64,000 nucleotides of DNA, taken from the NCBI RefSeq assembly GCF_009755725.1, contig NZ_CP046619.1, positions 2,542,001 through 2,606,000 on the forward strand. Reading direction: 5' to 3'. A model generated the notes under the pieces. The model worked only from the letters and a program-made list of their open reading frames with translations, searched no databases and was not told the origin of the DNA. Below, one piece after another: positions 8,156 through 17,711 of this stretch. The stretch comes from Diaminobutyricimonas sp. LJ205 (GTDB lineage Bacteria; Actinomycetota; Actinomycetes; Actinomycetales; Microbacteriaceae). Position numbers and translations under genes: made by a program. Each line of letters opens with the position of its first letter. Position 1 is the stretch's first letter.

Positions 8156-9370
8156 TTACGCCAGACGTGCCTTGAGGTTCTCGTCGAGCGTGACGAGGAA
8201 CTCCTCGGTGGTCTGCCAGGTCTGCTCCGGGCCGACCAGCAGTGCGAGGTCCTTGGTCATCGCGCCGGACTCGACCGTCTTAATGACAACGTCCTCGAGG
8301 GTCGCCGCGAACTCGATGAGCTCCTGGTTGTTATCGAGCTTGCCGCGGTGGTTGAGGCCACGGGTCCACGCGAAGATCGACGCGATCGGGTTGGTCGAGG
8401 TGGGCTTGCCCTGCTGGTGCTGGCGGTAGTGACGGGTCACGGTGCCGTGCGCAGCCTCCGCCTCGACGACCTTGCCGTCCGGCGTGGCCAGCACCGAGGT
8501 CATCAGACCGAGCGAGCCGAAGCCCTGCGCGACGGTGTCCGACTGCACGTCGCCGTCGTAGTTCTTGCAGGCCCAGACGTAGCCGCCCTCCCACTTCATG
8601 GCCGAGGCGACCATGTCGTCGATGAGGCGGTGCTCGTAGGTGAGACCGGCGGCGTCGAACGCCTCCTTGAACTCGGCGTCGAAGATCTCCTGGAAGATGT
8701 CCTTGAAGCGGCCGTCGTAGGCCTTCAGGATGGTGTTCTTCGTCGACAGGTAGACCGGGTAGTTGCGGGTCAACCCGTAGTTCAGCGAAGCGCGGGCGAA
8801 GTCGCGGATCGAGGCGTCGAGGTTGTACTGCACCTGCGCGATGCCATCGCTCGGGGCCTGATAGACCTCGAACTTCTGCGGCTCCGAGCCGTCCTCAGGG
8901 GTGAACTCGACGGTGAGAGTTCCCTTGCCCTTGAAGGTGAAGTCGGTGGCGCGGTACTGGTCACCGAACGCGTGACGGCCGATGATGATCGGCTTGTTCC
9001 AGCCGGGAACCAGGCGCGGGATGTTGGAGATGATGATCGGCTCGCGGAAGATGACGCCGCCGAGGATGTTGCGGATGGTGCCGTTCGGGCTCTTCCACAT
9101 CTTCTTCAGGCCGAACTCCTCGACGCGGGCCTCGTCGGGGGTGATCGTCGCGCACTTGACGCCGACGCCGTGCTTCTGGATGGCGTGCGCCGCGTCGATG
9201 GTGACCTGGTCGTCGGTCTCGTCACGGTGCTGGATCCCGAGGTCGTAGTACTCGAGGTTGATGTCCAGGTACGGGAAGATCAGGCTGTCCTTGATCTTCT
9301 GCCAGATGATGCGCGTCATTTCGTCGCCGTCGAGCTCGACGACGGTGCCTTCGACCTTGATCTTTGCCAC
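8156..9370 (-). CDS. icd: NADP-dependent isocitrate dehydrogenase
   Basis: TCA-cycle enzyme oxidising isocitrate to 2-oxoglutarate with NADPH formation. The 404-residue protein is of the eukaryote-like homodimeric type ([21 protein letters not shown] at the start; [13 protein letters not shown] substrate loop; LIDDMVA metal-binding Asp; [13 protein letters not shown] cofactor region). GTG 9370 is chosen: GAGAGGA precedes it by about 8 nt and MAKIKVEG is the usual N-terminus; an upstream in-frame extension has no family match. A motif shared with sucC lies upstream at 9421-9438. Confidence 0.95.
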   Translation of the reverse strand: MAKIKVEGTVVELDGDEMTRIIWQKIKDSLIFPYLDINLEYYDLGIQHRDETDDQVTIDAAHAIQKHGVGVKCATITPDEARVEEFGLKKMWKSPNGTIRNILGGVIFREPIIISNIPRLVPGWNKPIIIGRHAFGDQYRATDFTFKGKGTLTVEFTPEDGSEPQKFEVYQAPSDGIAQVQYNLDASIRDFARASLNYGLTRNYPVYLSTKNTILKAYDGRFKDIFQEIFDAEFKEAFDAAGLTYEHRLIDDMVASAMKWEGGYVWACKNYDGDVQSDTVAQGFGSLGLMTSVLATPDGKVVEAEAAHGTVTRHYRQHQQGKPTSTNPIASIFAWTRGLNHRGKLDNNQELIEFAATLEDVVIKTVESGAMTKDLALLVGPEQTWQTTEEFLVTLDENLKARLA

Positions 9371-9420
9371 TGGTGATTCCTCTCGTTGGGCCGCGACAAT
9401 CCTACCCGGCCCAGCAAAGT

Positions 9421-9438
9421 ATCTCGACATCAAGATAA
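9421..9438. promoter_or_regulatory. TATCTCGACATCAAGATA operator-like motif upstream of icd
   Basis: Imperfect palindrome in the icd/GNAT divergent gap. Near copies occur upstream of sucC at 25165-25195. The shared T-CTYGACATCRAGA pattern before two TCA-cycle genes suggests a common regulator, possibly MarR-like; the regulator is not identified here. Confidence 0.5.
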
Positions 9439-9468
9439 TCGAAGGGTGGTTCCCGCTACCCTGTCTGC

Positions 9469-9921
9469 ATGGGCGAGCTGAGACTGGAAGAACTGTCCGC
9501 CAAGAACATCGTGGCTGCGAACAGCCTGACGTTACGGCCCGGGCAGGAGGCGTTCGTGGTTCCGACCTCGTACGCCATCGCCGATGCCTACATCAACCCG
9601 GCGACGACCTGGCCGCGGGTGGTGCTGGACGGCGACGAGGTGGTCGGGTTCATCCGCGGCAATTTCGATCCGGATGCCGAGCAGGAGTACTTCCGCAGCT
9701 GTGTCTGGCGCATCCATGTCGCCGCGGACGCTCAGGGAGCCGGCATCGGCACGTTCGCGGTGCTCGCCCTGGCCGATGAAGCACGCCGCCGCGGGTACTC
9801 ACATTTGAACGCAATCTGGGATTCCGGGGAGCACGGACCGGAGTCGTTCTTTCGTACTGTGGGCTTCGAAGTTGTCGGCGAAACGGCGTATGGCGAGAAA
9901 ATTGGCGCTTTCGCCCTCTAG
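9469..9921 (+). CDS. GNAT-family N-acetyltransferase
   Basis: 150 residues with the GNAT fold: beta strand 4 ([33 protein letters not shown]) contains a Q-G-A-G-I-G acetyl-CoA pyrophosphate loop at about residues 86-91, followed by the C-terminal [12 protein letters not shown] segment. It resembles diamine/spermidine-acetyltransferase-like members, but the substrate is not predictable. It stands 9 bp before the alkyltransferase-like pair and may be cotranscribed with it. Confidence 0.8.
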   Translation: MGELRLEELSAKNIVAANSLTLRPGQEAFVVPTSYAIADAYINPATTWPRVVLDGDEVVGFIRGNFDPDAEQEYFRSCVWRIHVAADAQGAGIGTFAVLALADEARRRGYSHLNAIWDSGEHGPESFFRTVGFEVVGETAYGEKIGAFAL

Positions 9922-9930
9922 TCTGGGCTA

Positions 9931-10461
9931 ATGGCTGAATCAACAGGTTTTACGATTCGGGTGATCGAAATCACCGTCTCCATCCCTGCCGGGCGCACGC
10001 TCGGCATCTCCAAGGTGGCGGAAATGCTCGACAGCGACACCGGCGCGATCGGCACGGTGCTCCGCGAGTACAAGGACTCCGGTGTGCCGTGGTGGCGCAT
10101 CACCGACGACGAGGGCATCCCGGTGTTCGGCGCTGAGTTCAGCGCACGGGCCCTTGAGCAGTACCTGACCGAGGGCACCCCGATTCGGCCGTCCTCGTCA
10201 GAGCTCGGTTTCGCGGTGGCACTGGATGTCGCGACGCCCGAGCCGCAGGCGGTCAGCAACCTGGAGGCCGCCCTGGCCGACCCGGCTGCGGACATCCCTG
10301 CCGAACAGGTCTCGAACTTCGATGTCACCGCTCAGCCGGTCCCTGCTCAGCCGGTTTCCGCTCAGGACGCCGCTGCGGCTAATCCGTTCGACGCCCTCCT
10401 CCGGGGCAGCGACGCAGGCAAGGGCAGCGACAACGAGGCAGCTCCGCACCACCAGGGATGA
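9931..10461 (+). CDS. Divergent alkyltransferase-like (ATL/MGMT DNA-binding fold) protein with long Ala/Pro tail
   Basis: Residues about 8-85 (VIEITVSIPAGRTLGISKVAEML..GAIGTVLREYKDSGVPWWRITDDEGIPV..LEQYLTEGTPI) align motif by motif with the ATL protein encoded immediately downstream: SIPAGR, the helix-turn-helix, the PWWR signature that replaces PCHR, and EGTP. It is more degenerate and has a 90-residue low-complexity tail rich in Ala, Pro and Asp. No alkyl-acceptor Cys is present, so no methyltransferase activity is expected. Its stop overlaps the next start as ATGA. Confidence 0.65.
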   Translation: MAESTGFTIRVIEITVSIPAGRTLGISKVAEMLDSDTGAIGTVLREYKDSGVPWWRITDDEGIPVFGAEFSARALEQYLTEGTPIRPSSSELGFAVALDVATPEPQAVSNLEAALADPAADIPAEQVSNFDVTAQPVPAQPVSAQDAAAANPFDALLRGSDAGKGSDNEAAPHHQG

Positions 10462-10766
10462 TTCCCGACGCCGACGACTTCACCTCAGCGGTACTGGACG
10501 TCGTCGACAGCATCCCCGCCGGACGGGTGATGACCTATGGCGATGTCGCGGCGGTTCTCGGATCCCGAGCAGCGCGCGGCGTCGGTCGGGTGATGGCCCA
10601 ACACGGTGACAACATTCCCTGGTGGCGCGTTGTGCACGCCACCGGTCGCATCACCGACGGCCTCGAGCAGCGGGCGCTCAGCCATTTCCGCTCCGAGGGC
10701 ACGCCGCTGATCGAGACCGACTACGGCTATCGCGTAGACCTGCGTCAGGCCCGCTATCTGCCGTGA
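10458..10766 (+). CDS. Alkyltransferase-like protein (ATL)
   Basis: 102-residue protein of the MGMT DNA-binding-domain family. It has SIPAGRVMTYGDVAAVLG, the recognition helix region RGVGRVMAQHG and IPWWRVVHATGRI, where Trp replaces the alkyl-accepting Cys of PCHRV. Known ATL proteins bind O6-alkylguanine and route it to nucleotide excision repair. Translation is likely coupled to the upstream divergent paralogue (ATGA). Confidence 0.88.
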   Translation: MIPDADDFTSAVLDVVDSIPAGRVMTYGDVAAVLGSRAARGVGRVMAQHGDNIPWWRVVHATGRITDGLEQRALSHFRSEGTPLIETDYGYRVDLRQARYLP

Positions 10767-10808
10767 GTCGCGAGCACGATGGCTCCTGGTGTTACGCTCT
10801 TGAGCGCC

Positions 10809-11282
10809 ATGCAAGAGCTCCGAGTCCCCAAACGTAGAACTCCCGTGGAGTTGGTCCTCGCCGACGGCACACCGCGAAAGGTGCTGGTGTTTCTGGCCGA
10901 GTTCGCCGCGCGGCATTCGGGTGCCGAACGCCTGTCGGACCTCCTCGACGGCGAGTCTGAATTCATCCCGGCCGTCGAAGCGTCCACGAACGCGGTGTTC
11001 TTCCTGCACAGCACGTCGGTCGCGGTAGCGCGAGTGGCCTCTTCGGTGGAGGGGGACGATGGCCAGCACACCAGTCCGACCAAGCACGAAGTGGAGATCA
11101 CTCTCATCGGAGGCGCGCGGCTGCGAGGGCACGTCGCGTACGTGATGCCGCCGGATCGTTCGCGGCTCACGGACTATCTCAATTCGGAGCCGCGCTTCAT
11201 CAAGCTGATCGAGCAAGAGGGAGTCGCGCTCGTCAACAAGCAGCACGTCACCCTGATCGAAGCGCTCGACTCGTCTCGCTGA
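10809..11282 (+). CDS. Uncharacterised protein with two copies of a beta-rich domain (DUF6812-like pattern)
   Basis: Not firmly recognised. The protein shows an internal duplication: VELVLADGTPRKVLVFL..AERLSDLLDGESEFIPAV..AVFFLHSTSVAVARV and VEITLIGGARLRGHVAY..RSRLTDYLNSEPRFIKLI..VALVNKQHVTLIEA. Each copy is strand-rich with an RLxDxL core and a final hydrophobic strand. No signal peptide or membrane segment. ATG 10809 is chosen by family-like composition; an in-frame ATG at 10779 would add ten residues. Neither has a good Shine-Dalgarno sequence. It follows the ATL genes by 42 bp. Confidence 0.6.
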   Translation: MQELRVPKRRTPVELVLADGTPRKVLVFLAEFAARHSGAERLSDLLDGESEFIPAVEASTNAVFFLHSTSVAVARVASSVEGDDGQHTSPTKHEVEITLIGGARLRGHVAYVMPPDRSRLTDYLNSEPRFIKLIEQEGVALVNKQHVTLIEALDSSR

Positions 11283-11331
11283 ACCCAAAGCTCCCTGGTT
11301 CAAGAACTCGGAACGCTCGCTCCCGGGAGGG

Positions 11332-13137
11332 CTAGACGAGCGATTCACGCCAGGCGGCGTGCAGCCTCGAGAACTTGCCCTCTCCGGCGATCAGTTCCTC
11401 GGGAGTGCCGTCCTCGATGATCCGTCCGTGCTCCATCACGAGCACCCGGTCGGCGATCGCCACGGTCGACAACCGATGCGCGATGATGACCGCGGTGCGG
11501 TCGGCGAGCAGCGTCTGCAGGCCTTCCTGCACAAGCCGTTCGCTCGGGATGTCGAGGGACGCAGTGGCCTCGTCGAGGATCAGCACGCTCGGGTCGGCGA
11601 GGAACGCACGCGCGAACGAGAGCAGCTGCCGTTGGCCGGCTGAGACGCGGCCTCCGCGCTTGTTCACGTCGGTGTCGTAGCCGTCCGGGAGTGCCGAGAT
11701 GAACTCGTGCGCTCCGACAGCCCTGGCCGCCGCCATGATCTCGTCGAGGGTGGCATCCGGCTTGCCCAGCGCGATGTTGTCGGCCACCGACCCGCTGAAC
11801 AGGTACGCCTCTTGGGTGACCATGACGATCGCGCGGCGCAGGTCCTTCGGATGCAGTCGGCGCAGGTCGACGTCGTCAAGGGTCACCGCCCCCGTGCTCG
11901 GGTCGTAGAACCGGGAGATCAGCTTGGCGAGCGTGGACTTGCCAGCGCCGGTGGTGCCGACCAGGGCGATGGTCTGCCCGGCAGGAATCTCCAGGTCGAA
12001 CCGAGGCAGCACCGGGCGGCCTTGCTTATAAGCGAACTCGACACCCTCGAACCGGACCTGTCCCTTCGCCGCCCACAGGTCGACGGGCTTGCTGGGATCG
12101 GGCACGCTCGGCAGCTCCTCGAGCACGCCGGAGATCTTCTCGAGCGCCGCCGCCGCCGACTGGTAGGAGTTGTAGAACATCGCCATCTCCTGCGCCGGCG
12201 CGAAGAAGTTGCGCGTGTAGAGCAGCGCAGCGAGCAGGAAGCCGATGTCCAGCGACCCGTCGAGTACCCGGAACGCGCCCACCAGCAGCACGACCGCGAC
12301 GGTCACGTTGCCGATCAGGATGAGACCGGGATCGTAAATACCGAACACCTGGATGGTCTTCGCATTGACGTCTCGGTAGTCCTCGACGAGGTCGCCGAAC
12401 TCCTTCTCGTTGCGCTGTTCCTTGCGGAACGCCTTGACCGCGCGAATACCCGTCATGCTCTCGACAAACTGCACGATCATCGAGGCGGATGCGGTCCGGG
12501 TGCGCCGGAACAGCCTCTGCGAGCGCACCTGGAACCACCGAGTCAGCGCGAAGAGCGGCACCAGCGCGCCGAGCAGGATGAGCCCGCTGACCCAGTCCGC
12601 GATGAACATGGCAACGGCGATGAGCACCATGTACAGCGCGCCCTGGACGAGCTGGTTCAGCCCCTCGCCCAGCAGCTCCTTGATCGCCTCCAGGTCGCTG
12701 GTCTGCCGGGAGATGATCCGGCCGGACGTGTAGCTCTCGTGGAATTCGAGACTCAGCCGCTGCGTGTGCAGGAACACCCGCTTGCGCAGGTCGAACAGCA
12801 TGGCCTGGCTGATGCGCGCGGTGAGCACGGTGTACCAGGCGACCAGCACCGCTCCGATGACGCCGGTGAGCAGGTAGGCCCCGACGGTCAGGGCAAGCGG
12901 GAACCAGTCTTGCTCGAGCACGGCTGGCAGGCCCTGGTTGATGCCGATCGCTATCAACATCGGGCCGGCGACCTGGGCGATCGTGCTGATCAGGATCACC
13001 GCAGCCGTGAGCCAGAGCGTGCCGCGCAGCGGCCGCATCAGTGAGCCGAGCAGTTTCAGCGAACGGTCCCGCACGTGTCGGCTCTCCGCCTTGGTCAGGT
13101 CGTGTCGTTCTTCGCCTTCAACTCCGATGACGCTCAT
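11332..13137 (-). CDS. ABC exporter half-transporter, canonical-Glu subunit
   Basis: 601 residues: an ABC_membrane domain with six predicted helices (about 40-330), then an ATPase domain with Walker [10 protein letters not shown] (about 395), Q-loop VTQEAYLF, signature VSAGQ (about 499, replacing LSGGQ), Walker [13 protein letters not shown] with catalytic Glu (about 520) and the switch His in IAHRLS. The degenerate signature here and the Asp-for-Glu change in its partner are the usual complementary asymmetry of heterodimeric exporters. The start overlaps the partner's stop by 4 nt. Substrate unknown. Confidence 0.92.
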   Translation of the reverse strand: MSVIGVEGEERHDLTKAESRHVRDRSLKLLGSLMRPLRGTLWLTAAVILISTIAQVAGPMLIAIGINQGLPAVLEQDWFPLALTVGAYLLTGVIGAVLVAWYTVLTARISQAMLFDLRKRVFLHTQRLSLEFHESYTSGRIISRQTSDLEAIKELLGEGLNQLVQGALYMVLIAVAMFIADWVSGLILLGALVPLFALTRWFQVRSQRLFRRTRTASASMIVQFVESMTGIRAVKAFRKEQRNEKEFGDLVEDYRDVNAKTIQVFGIYDPGLILIGNVTVAVVLLVGAFRVLDGSLDIGFLLAALLYTRNFFAPAQEMAMFYNSYQSAAAALEKISGVLEELPSVPDPSKPVDLWAAKGQVRFEGVEFAYKQGRPVLPRFDLEIPAGQTIALVGTTGAGKSTLAKLISRFYDPSTGAVTLDDVDLRRLHPKDLRRAIVMVTQEAYLFSGSVADNIALGKPDATLDEIMAAARAVGAHEFISALPDGYDTDVNKRGGRVSAGQRQLLSFARAFLADPSVLILDEATASLDIPSERLVQEGLQTLLADRTAVIIAHRLSTVAIADRVLVMEHGRIIEDGTPEELIAGEGKFSRLHAAWRESLV

Positions 13138-14933
13138 GCGCCGACCTCGACCTTCGCAACATCCTGCTCGTCCTCAAGCGAGGAGATGATGAACCGGTAG
13201 TGCTCACTGGTGGCGAGCAACTCGGAATGGGTGCCGACCGCGGTGATCCGACCGCGTTCGAGCACGGCAACCCGGTCGGCGAGCTGCACGGTCGACGGTC
13301 GGTGCGCAACGATCAACGCCGTCGTCGACGCGAGCACCTCGCGCAACGCGGCTTCGACGAGCGCCTCGGTGTCGACATCCAACGCCGACAGCGGGTCATC
13401 GAGCACGAGCACGGCCGGCCGCGCCGCGACCGCGCGGGCGAGCGCGAGTCGCTGGCGCTGGCCACCGGACAGGCTCATGCCCTCCTCACCGACCTTCGTG
13501 TCCACCCCCTCGGGCAGGTCATGCACGAACCCGGCCTGCGCGATCTCGAGCGCGCGCTGCAGCTCCTGGTCCGAGCCCTCCGGCCTGCCCAGCATCACGT
13601 TGTCCCGAACCGACGCCGAGAACAACGTCGCGTCCTCGAACGCCATCGCCACGTGGGTGCGTAGTTCGTCAAGGCTGAGGTCACGGATGTCGACCCCGTC
13701 CAACAGCACCTGCCCACCGGTCACGTCATACAGCCGCGAGGCCAGCGCGGTAAGCGTTGTCTTGCCCGATCCGGTGAGGCCGACCAGTGCCATGGTCTCG
13801 CCTGGTTCCAATTCGAGGTCGATGCCGTCGAGCAGGTCGGCGTACTGCGCCGGTGAGTCCTGGTAACGGAAGTGCACGTTCTCGAAGACGAGTCGGCCGC
13901 GCGGGTCGGCGATGGTGGCCGGATGCTCCGGATCGGTGATCTCGTTGCGCTCGTCCATCACCTCGAAGTAACGGTCCACCGCGGTGCGCGTGTCGAAGGT
14001 CATCGAGAGCAGGAAGCCGATCGATTCGACTGGCCAGCGCAGCACTGTTGCCGTGGCGAAGAAACCCACCAGGTCACCGATGGTGAGCTGCCCGGCGACG
14101 AAGAGAACTCCGCCTCCGAGCAGGGCCAGGGCGAAGGTGACATCCGGAACCAGCAGCAGCCACAACCAGATGCCAGCGATCGCGCGCGCCTTCTCAATCT
14201 CGGTGCCGCGCAGGGTCTCCGCTTGGCGGCTGAACCGCTCCAGTGCGTGCTTGCCGCGACCGAACGCTTTGAGCACACGGATGCCGTGTACCGATTCCTC
14301 GACCGCGGTGGCCAGGTCGCCCGCCTGGTCCTGGCTGCGGCGGGTGACCGCGGAGTACTTGTTCTCGAAGAGGTAGCCGTAGATCCAGAGCGGGATCGAG
14401 CAGACCATGAACAGCACGCCGAGGATCCAGTTGATGTTCACCAGGAAGACGAAGCCGATCACCACGGTGACCGAGTTGACCACCAGCAGCACCAGGCCGA
14501 ACGACAGCCAGCGACGGATCAGACCGAGGTCGCTCACCATGCGCGACAGCAGCTGGCCGCTCGGCCAGCGGTCGTGGAAGGCCACCGGCAGATCCTGCAA
14601 GCGCTGATACAGGTGGTTGCGCATGCGCGCCTCGACGTGGGTGCCGGGAGTGAGCACGAACCAGCGCCTCAGCGCGACCATGATGGCCTCGAGCACACCA
14701 AGGGCGAGGACGAGGCCGACTGCCGGCCAGATCGCCGTGGCGTCGCCTTCGCTGAGCGACCCGTTGACCAGGTCGCGCAGCACTTGCGGGATCAGCAGCG
14801 CGACGACTGCGCCGAGCAGCGCGGCGATCATGCCGAGGTAGATGCGCGGCATCGCCGGACGCGCGTAGGGGTACAGGCGCAACAGGGTGCGCGTGGTCGA
14901 GGCGGACTTCTTCTTCGATGCCGGGGTCGACAC
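13134..14933 (-). CDS. ABC exporter half-transporter, degenerate-site subunit
   Basis: 599 residues with six predicted transmembrane helices (about 30-320) and a nucleotide-binding domain: Walker [10 protein letters not shown] (about 389), Q-loop position altered to AFEDATLF, intact LSGGQ (about 487), and Walker [13 protein letters not shown] with Asp instead of the catalytic Glu (about 513). This is the non-hydrolysing site of heterodimeric multidrug or lipid exporters such as TM287/288 and BmrCD. First gene of a two-gene operon. Substrate cannot be deduced. Confidence 0.92.
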   Translation of the reverse strand: MSTPASKKKSASTTRTLLRLYPYARPAMPRIYLGMIAALLGAVVALLIPQVLRDLVNGSLSEGDATAIWPAVGLVLALGVLEAIMVALRRWFVLTPGTHVEARMRNHLYQRLQDLPVAFHDRWPSGQLLSRMVSDLGLIRRWLSFGLVLLVVNSVTVVIGFVFLVNINWILGVLFMVCSIPLWIYGYLFENKYSAVTRRSQDQAGDLATAVEESVHGIRVLKAFGRGKHALERFSRQAETLRGTEIEKARAIAGIWLWLLLVPDVTFALALLGGGVLFVAGQLTIGDLVGFFATATVLRWPVESIGFLLSMTFDTRTAVDRYFEVMDERNEITDPEHPATIADPRGRLVFENVHFRYQDSPAQYADLLDGIDLELEPGETMALVGLTGSGKTTLTALASRLYDVTGGQVLLDGVDIRDLSLDELRTHVAMAFEDATLFSASVRDNVMLGRPEGSDQELQRALEIAQAGFVHDLPEGVDTKVGEEGMSLSGGQRQRLALARAVAARPAVLVLDDPLSALDVDTEALVEAALREVLASTTALIVAHRPSTVQLADRVAVLERGRITAVGTHSELLATSEHYRFIISSLEDEQDVAKVEVGA

Positions 14934-15135
14934 TTCTCACTCGTTTCAGTAGTAGCGAATCGAGACGACACAACAGCGCGACTGGTGAGCCGCGCTGAGT
15001 ATTGGGATTCCGTTGCTCGATGAGCAGCCTTACAGCTTAGTGAGTCGGAATCGGCTACCGCAACACTCGCCGCCCACGCGCGTCGACCGGAAAGAAATTC
15101 ACCTCAAGACACCCCCAATCGGGCACGGGCGCCGG

Positions 15136-15141
15136 TATGCT
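15136..15141 (+). promoter_or_regulatory. Possible -10 element (TATGCT) of the DUF1023 cassette
   Basis: TATGCT lies 33 bp before ATG 15175 in the 240-bp gap after the divergent ABC exporter. No convincing -35 is seen. Apart from this the gap (14934-15174) shows no clear gene or hairpin. Confidence 0.3.
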
Positions 15142-15174
15142 CGGCCCGAGAGCGGGCACCAAAGGGGGGACCTG

Positions 15175-15441
15175 ATGCCGAACTTGCTCATCGATTCGTC
15201 GGTGTTCTCGGGTGTGGACGCGCGGTTGGGCGCCGCCTCCGCGCCGACCGTGACAAGCTGCCTCGGAGCCGGATCGTGGGGATCGTCAGCGGTCGCTGCC
15301 GCGTTCGACGTGGTCGAGGCGACCATTGGCCGTGCGGCGGCTGCGCTCACCGAGAACACCGAGACCTTGCGGGCCGACACGGCATCCGTGATCGGTGGGA
15401 TCACCGACGTCGATGCCGCGCTCGTGGGCGCCCTGTCATGA
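15175..15441 (+). CDS. Small helical protein with a GSWGSS motif (possible WXG100-like partner)
   Basis: 88 residues from ATG 15175, with the strong Shine-Dalgarno GGGGGGA. It reads as a helical-hairpin protein: an Ala-rich helix, the turn GAGSWGSSAVAAAF, then a second helix (VVEATIGRAAAALTENTETLRADTASVI). The W-x-S turn recalls WXG100/ESX-secreted proteins, but it is not a firm match. The stop overlaps the hydrolase start as ATGA, so the two are probably made together. No type VII secretion core gene is in the window. Confidence 0.6.
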   Translation: MPNLLIDSSVFSGVDARLGAASAPTVTSCLGAGSWGSSAVAAAFDVVEATIGRAAAALTENTETLRADTASVIGGITDVDAALVGALS

Positions 15442-17189
15442 TCGCACCGCCGCTCGCCGGTGATCCCGGTGTGGGGAGTGTGGAAGCCATCCGGTCGGCA
15501 CAGGAATCCCACAGCGCCCGCGCTGTGGCGCTGAGACTGCGAGCAGATGAGGTTCGCGGCGCCGTTGCCGACCTCGGCAGCCAGCAGGGGGTCGCTGTCG
15601 ATGCGCTACGGGCGAGGCTGTTGGCGTCGGCACAGCGATTCACCGACCTCTCAGCGGTGTGCGACCAGACCAGCGGGATCCTTCGCGGGTACGCCGACGG
15701 CGTCGAGAGCATTCAGCTGCGCGCACGCGACCTTCGCGACCAGGCTCAAGCGAGCGATCGGTCGATTGCCCGCCTTCGCGACGTCGCGCTCTCCAATGTC
15801 GTCGAGGACTTCTTTGGTTTGTTCCTCAGCTGGGATTCGGTGCTGCCAGCCTGGATGCACGAGGGCGACGACCGCGCTCTGGTCCGCTGGCAATCCGCCA
15901 TCAACACGTACGAGCTTCTGCAGCAACGGTGGGCCGGGCTGCTCCAGGAGCGCGACCTGCTCGACGCGGAGACCGCCAGCCGCCTCGCAGCCTCCGACGT
16001 CTTCGACGCGGTAACCGCCGCCGAACTCGGCGAGCTTCCATCCGCCACTCAGGTGCGCAGCGTGTGGAACGCGCTGAGCAAGGAGCAGCGGGCCGATCTG
16101 ATCGCCGGGCAGCCGGCAATCATCGGCAACCTCGACGGGATCCCGTTGGCCGATCGTGCCGCCGCCAACCGACTGAACATCCAGGCCGAGATCGACCGTC
16201 TTGAAGCCGAGGTGGATGCCGAAGCGGGCCGGGCCAACCCACGCTATCGACGGCAGTGGCTGATCGATGAGCTGAAGTCCACGATCGGGTACTACGAACA
16301 GCTGTTGCACGCGCCGACGAGGTACCTCGGCGAGGACGGCATGAAGCAAAGCCGTACCGGCAGCATGGTCGTGATCTTCGACCCGACTCGGGCAGGAATT
16401 GCGACCTACCAGGGCCCGCTCGACGCGGCCACGGGCGAGATACCCACCTGGATCAAGAGCGTCGGGATCTATGTGCCCGGCACCGGGACCCAGATGGAAA
16501 CGTTCGGCGGCGCCGAAGATCGCCTCAACGACCTCTACGACGGGTCAGCTCCGACCACCGCGCTGTTCGCGTGGGCTGGTGGGAGGTTCCCGCAAGGCCT
16601 TGAGGCGATCACGGCATCGTTCTCGGAGGACCTCGGCCCATCGCTCGCTGGTTTCGTCGGGGGGCTGTCGGTACCTGCCGAAGCCGACCTGACGGTGTTC
16701 GGCCACAGCTACGGTGCTGCCGTGGTCGGGCACGCGGAGGCATCCGGCCTCAAAGCGGACCGAATTCTGTACGTCGCTCCCGCCGGCCTCGGGAATGGCA
16801 TCTCAAGCCTCGGCGACTTCCCGCATACCAAGAATGTCCCGCATTACGCGATGATGGCGCGCAACGACATTGTCGTCGGATCATCGCAAGGATTCGATCT
16901 CGGCGATCTGGGGCATGGCGCCTCCGCGCTCACCGCTGACGGAGTCGTCAGGCTGGAGACCGGTTTCCACAAGGACGGTTCAACCGTCGAGAGCGACGGC
17001 GGCATTGAGAGCCACAGCAGCGTGTTCCGTAGGAAGTCGACAGCATTCACTAACATCGTGAACGTGATTGAAGGTGGCCAGGTCGAGCTGTACGCGCCTG
17101 ATCAGCTGGTGATCGCCGGTCGCACGGTGGTCACCATCCCGGGAATCCTCACCGAGGATTACGAACCTGTGATGGAGCCCGTGGAATGA
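15438..17189 (+). CDS. Alpha/beta hydrolase of the DUF1023 type with N-terminal helical region
   Basis: 583 residues. Residues 1-230 are helical and Ala/Arg/Glu rich, like the N-terminal domains of ESX-associated proteins. Residues about 310-500 form the hydrolase: VGIYVPGTGTQMETFGGAEDRL, LFAWAGGRFPQ, the nucleophile elbow TVFGHSYGAAVVGH (Ser about 423) and ILYVAPAGLGNG. A candidate catalytic His lies further on. No signal peptide is visible, so export, if any, would need another route. Substrate unknown; actinobacterial DUF1023 proteins are described as lipase/cutinase-like. Overlapped 3' by a lipoprotein gene (ATGA). Confidence 0.75.
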   Translation: MIAPPLAGDPGVGSVEAIRSAQESHSARAVALRLRADEVRGAVADLGSQQGVAVDALRARLLASAQRFTDLSAVCDQTSGILRGYADGVESIQLRARDLRDQAQASDRSIARLRDVALSNVVEDFFGLFLSWDSVLPAWMHEGDDRALVRWQSAINTYELLQQRWAGLLQERDLLDAETASRLAASDVFDAVTAAELGELPSATQVRSVWNALSKEQRADLIAGQPAIIGNLDGIPLADRAAANRLNIQAEIDRLEAEVDAEAGRANPRYRRQWLIDELKSTIGYYEQLLHAPTRYLGEDGMKQSRTGSMVVIFDPTRAGIATYQGPLDAATGEIPTWIKSVGIYVPGTGTQMETFGGAEDRLNDLYDGSAPTTALFAWAGGRFPQGLEAITASFSEDLGPSLAGFVGGLSVPAEADLTVFGHSYGAAVVGHAEASGLKADRILYVAPAGLGNGISSLGDFPHTKNVPHYAMMARNDIVVGSSQGFDLGDLGHGASALTADGVVRLETGFHKDGSTVESDGGIESHSSVFRRKSTAFTNIVNVIEGGQVELYAPDQLVIAGRTVVTIPGILTEDYEPVMEPVE

Positions 17190-17683
17190 GACACCCCCGC
17201 CGCGGCAACCGCGCCCTCATGACTGGCGTCGTATTCGCGCTCTCGACCACCCTTGGAGGCTGTTCCATGCCCGCATCATCAAGCACGCCGCTCGCCGATT
17301 ACCAAGCCGAGTCGGAGCAGCTGGCAGAGTCACTGTTCGAGCTGCTCCCCGAATCCGCGATCGACTCACGCTCGCCCGTCGAGTCGGACAGTCGGCTCGC
17401 GACCGACGGTTACGACGAATGGCCGAAGTACTGGTACTGGAACGGCGACGTGTACCTTCTGCCAGACGGCGACCTGTCCCCCACCGAAGCCGCCGAGACC
17501 ATCGGGAAGTCACTGATCGACGACGGCTGGGAACATGCAGAGAGCGGACTCAGCAGCGAAACGCGCACTGTCACGGAATATCGCCGCGACGGCTGGTTCC
17601 TCGACATCGACGCCGAATTGCAGGCCCCGCCAATGGCTCAGGCAGTGCGCCTCACCATCCTGAGCCCGGACACAGATCACTGA
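17186..17683 (+). CDS. Putative lipoprotein of the DUF1023 cassette
   Basis: 165 residues with an Arg-rich start, a hydrophobic core and lipobox LGGC (Cys about 26). The mature part is acidic and Trp/Tyr rich (YDEWPKYWYWNGDVYLLPDGDLSP, SLIDDGWEHAESGL). No family recognised. Four-nt overlap with the hydrolase gene suggests a shared function, for example as a surface partner or inhibitor; this is inference only. Confidence 0.7.
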   Translation: MRHPRRGNRALMTGVVFALSTTLGGCSMPASSSTPLADYQAESEQLAESLFELLPESAIDSRSPVESDSRLATDGYDEWPKYWYWNGDVYLLPDGDLSPTEAAETIGKSLIDDGWEHAESGLSSETRTVTEYRRDGWFLDIDAELQAPPMAQAVRLTILSPDTDH

Positions 17684-17711
17684 ACCTTCGGCGCTCGTGC
17701 GCGCCCATCGC

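Noticed and set aside
8144-9376. 410-codon plus-strand frame
   Set aside because: Antisense shadow of icd; Arg/Val/Asp-rich composition typical of the complementary frame of a high-GC gene.
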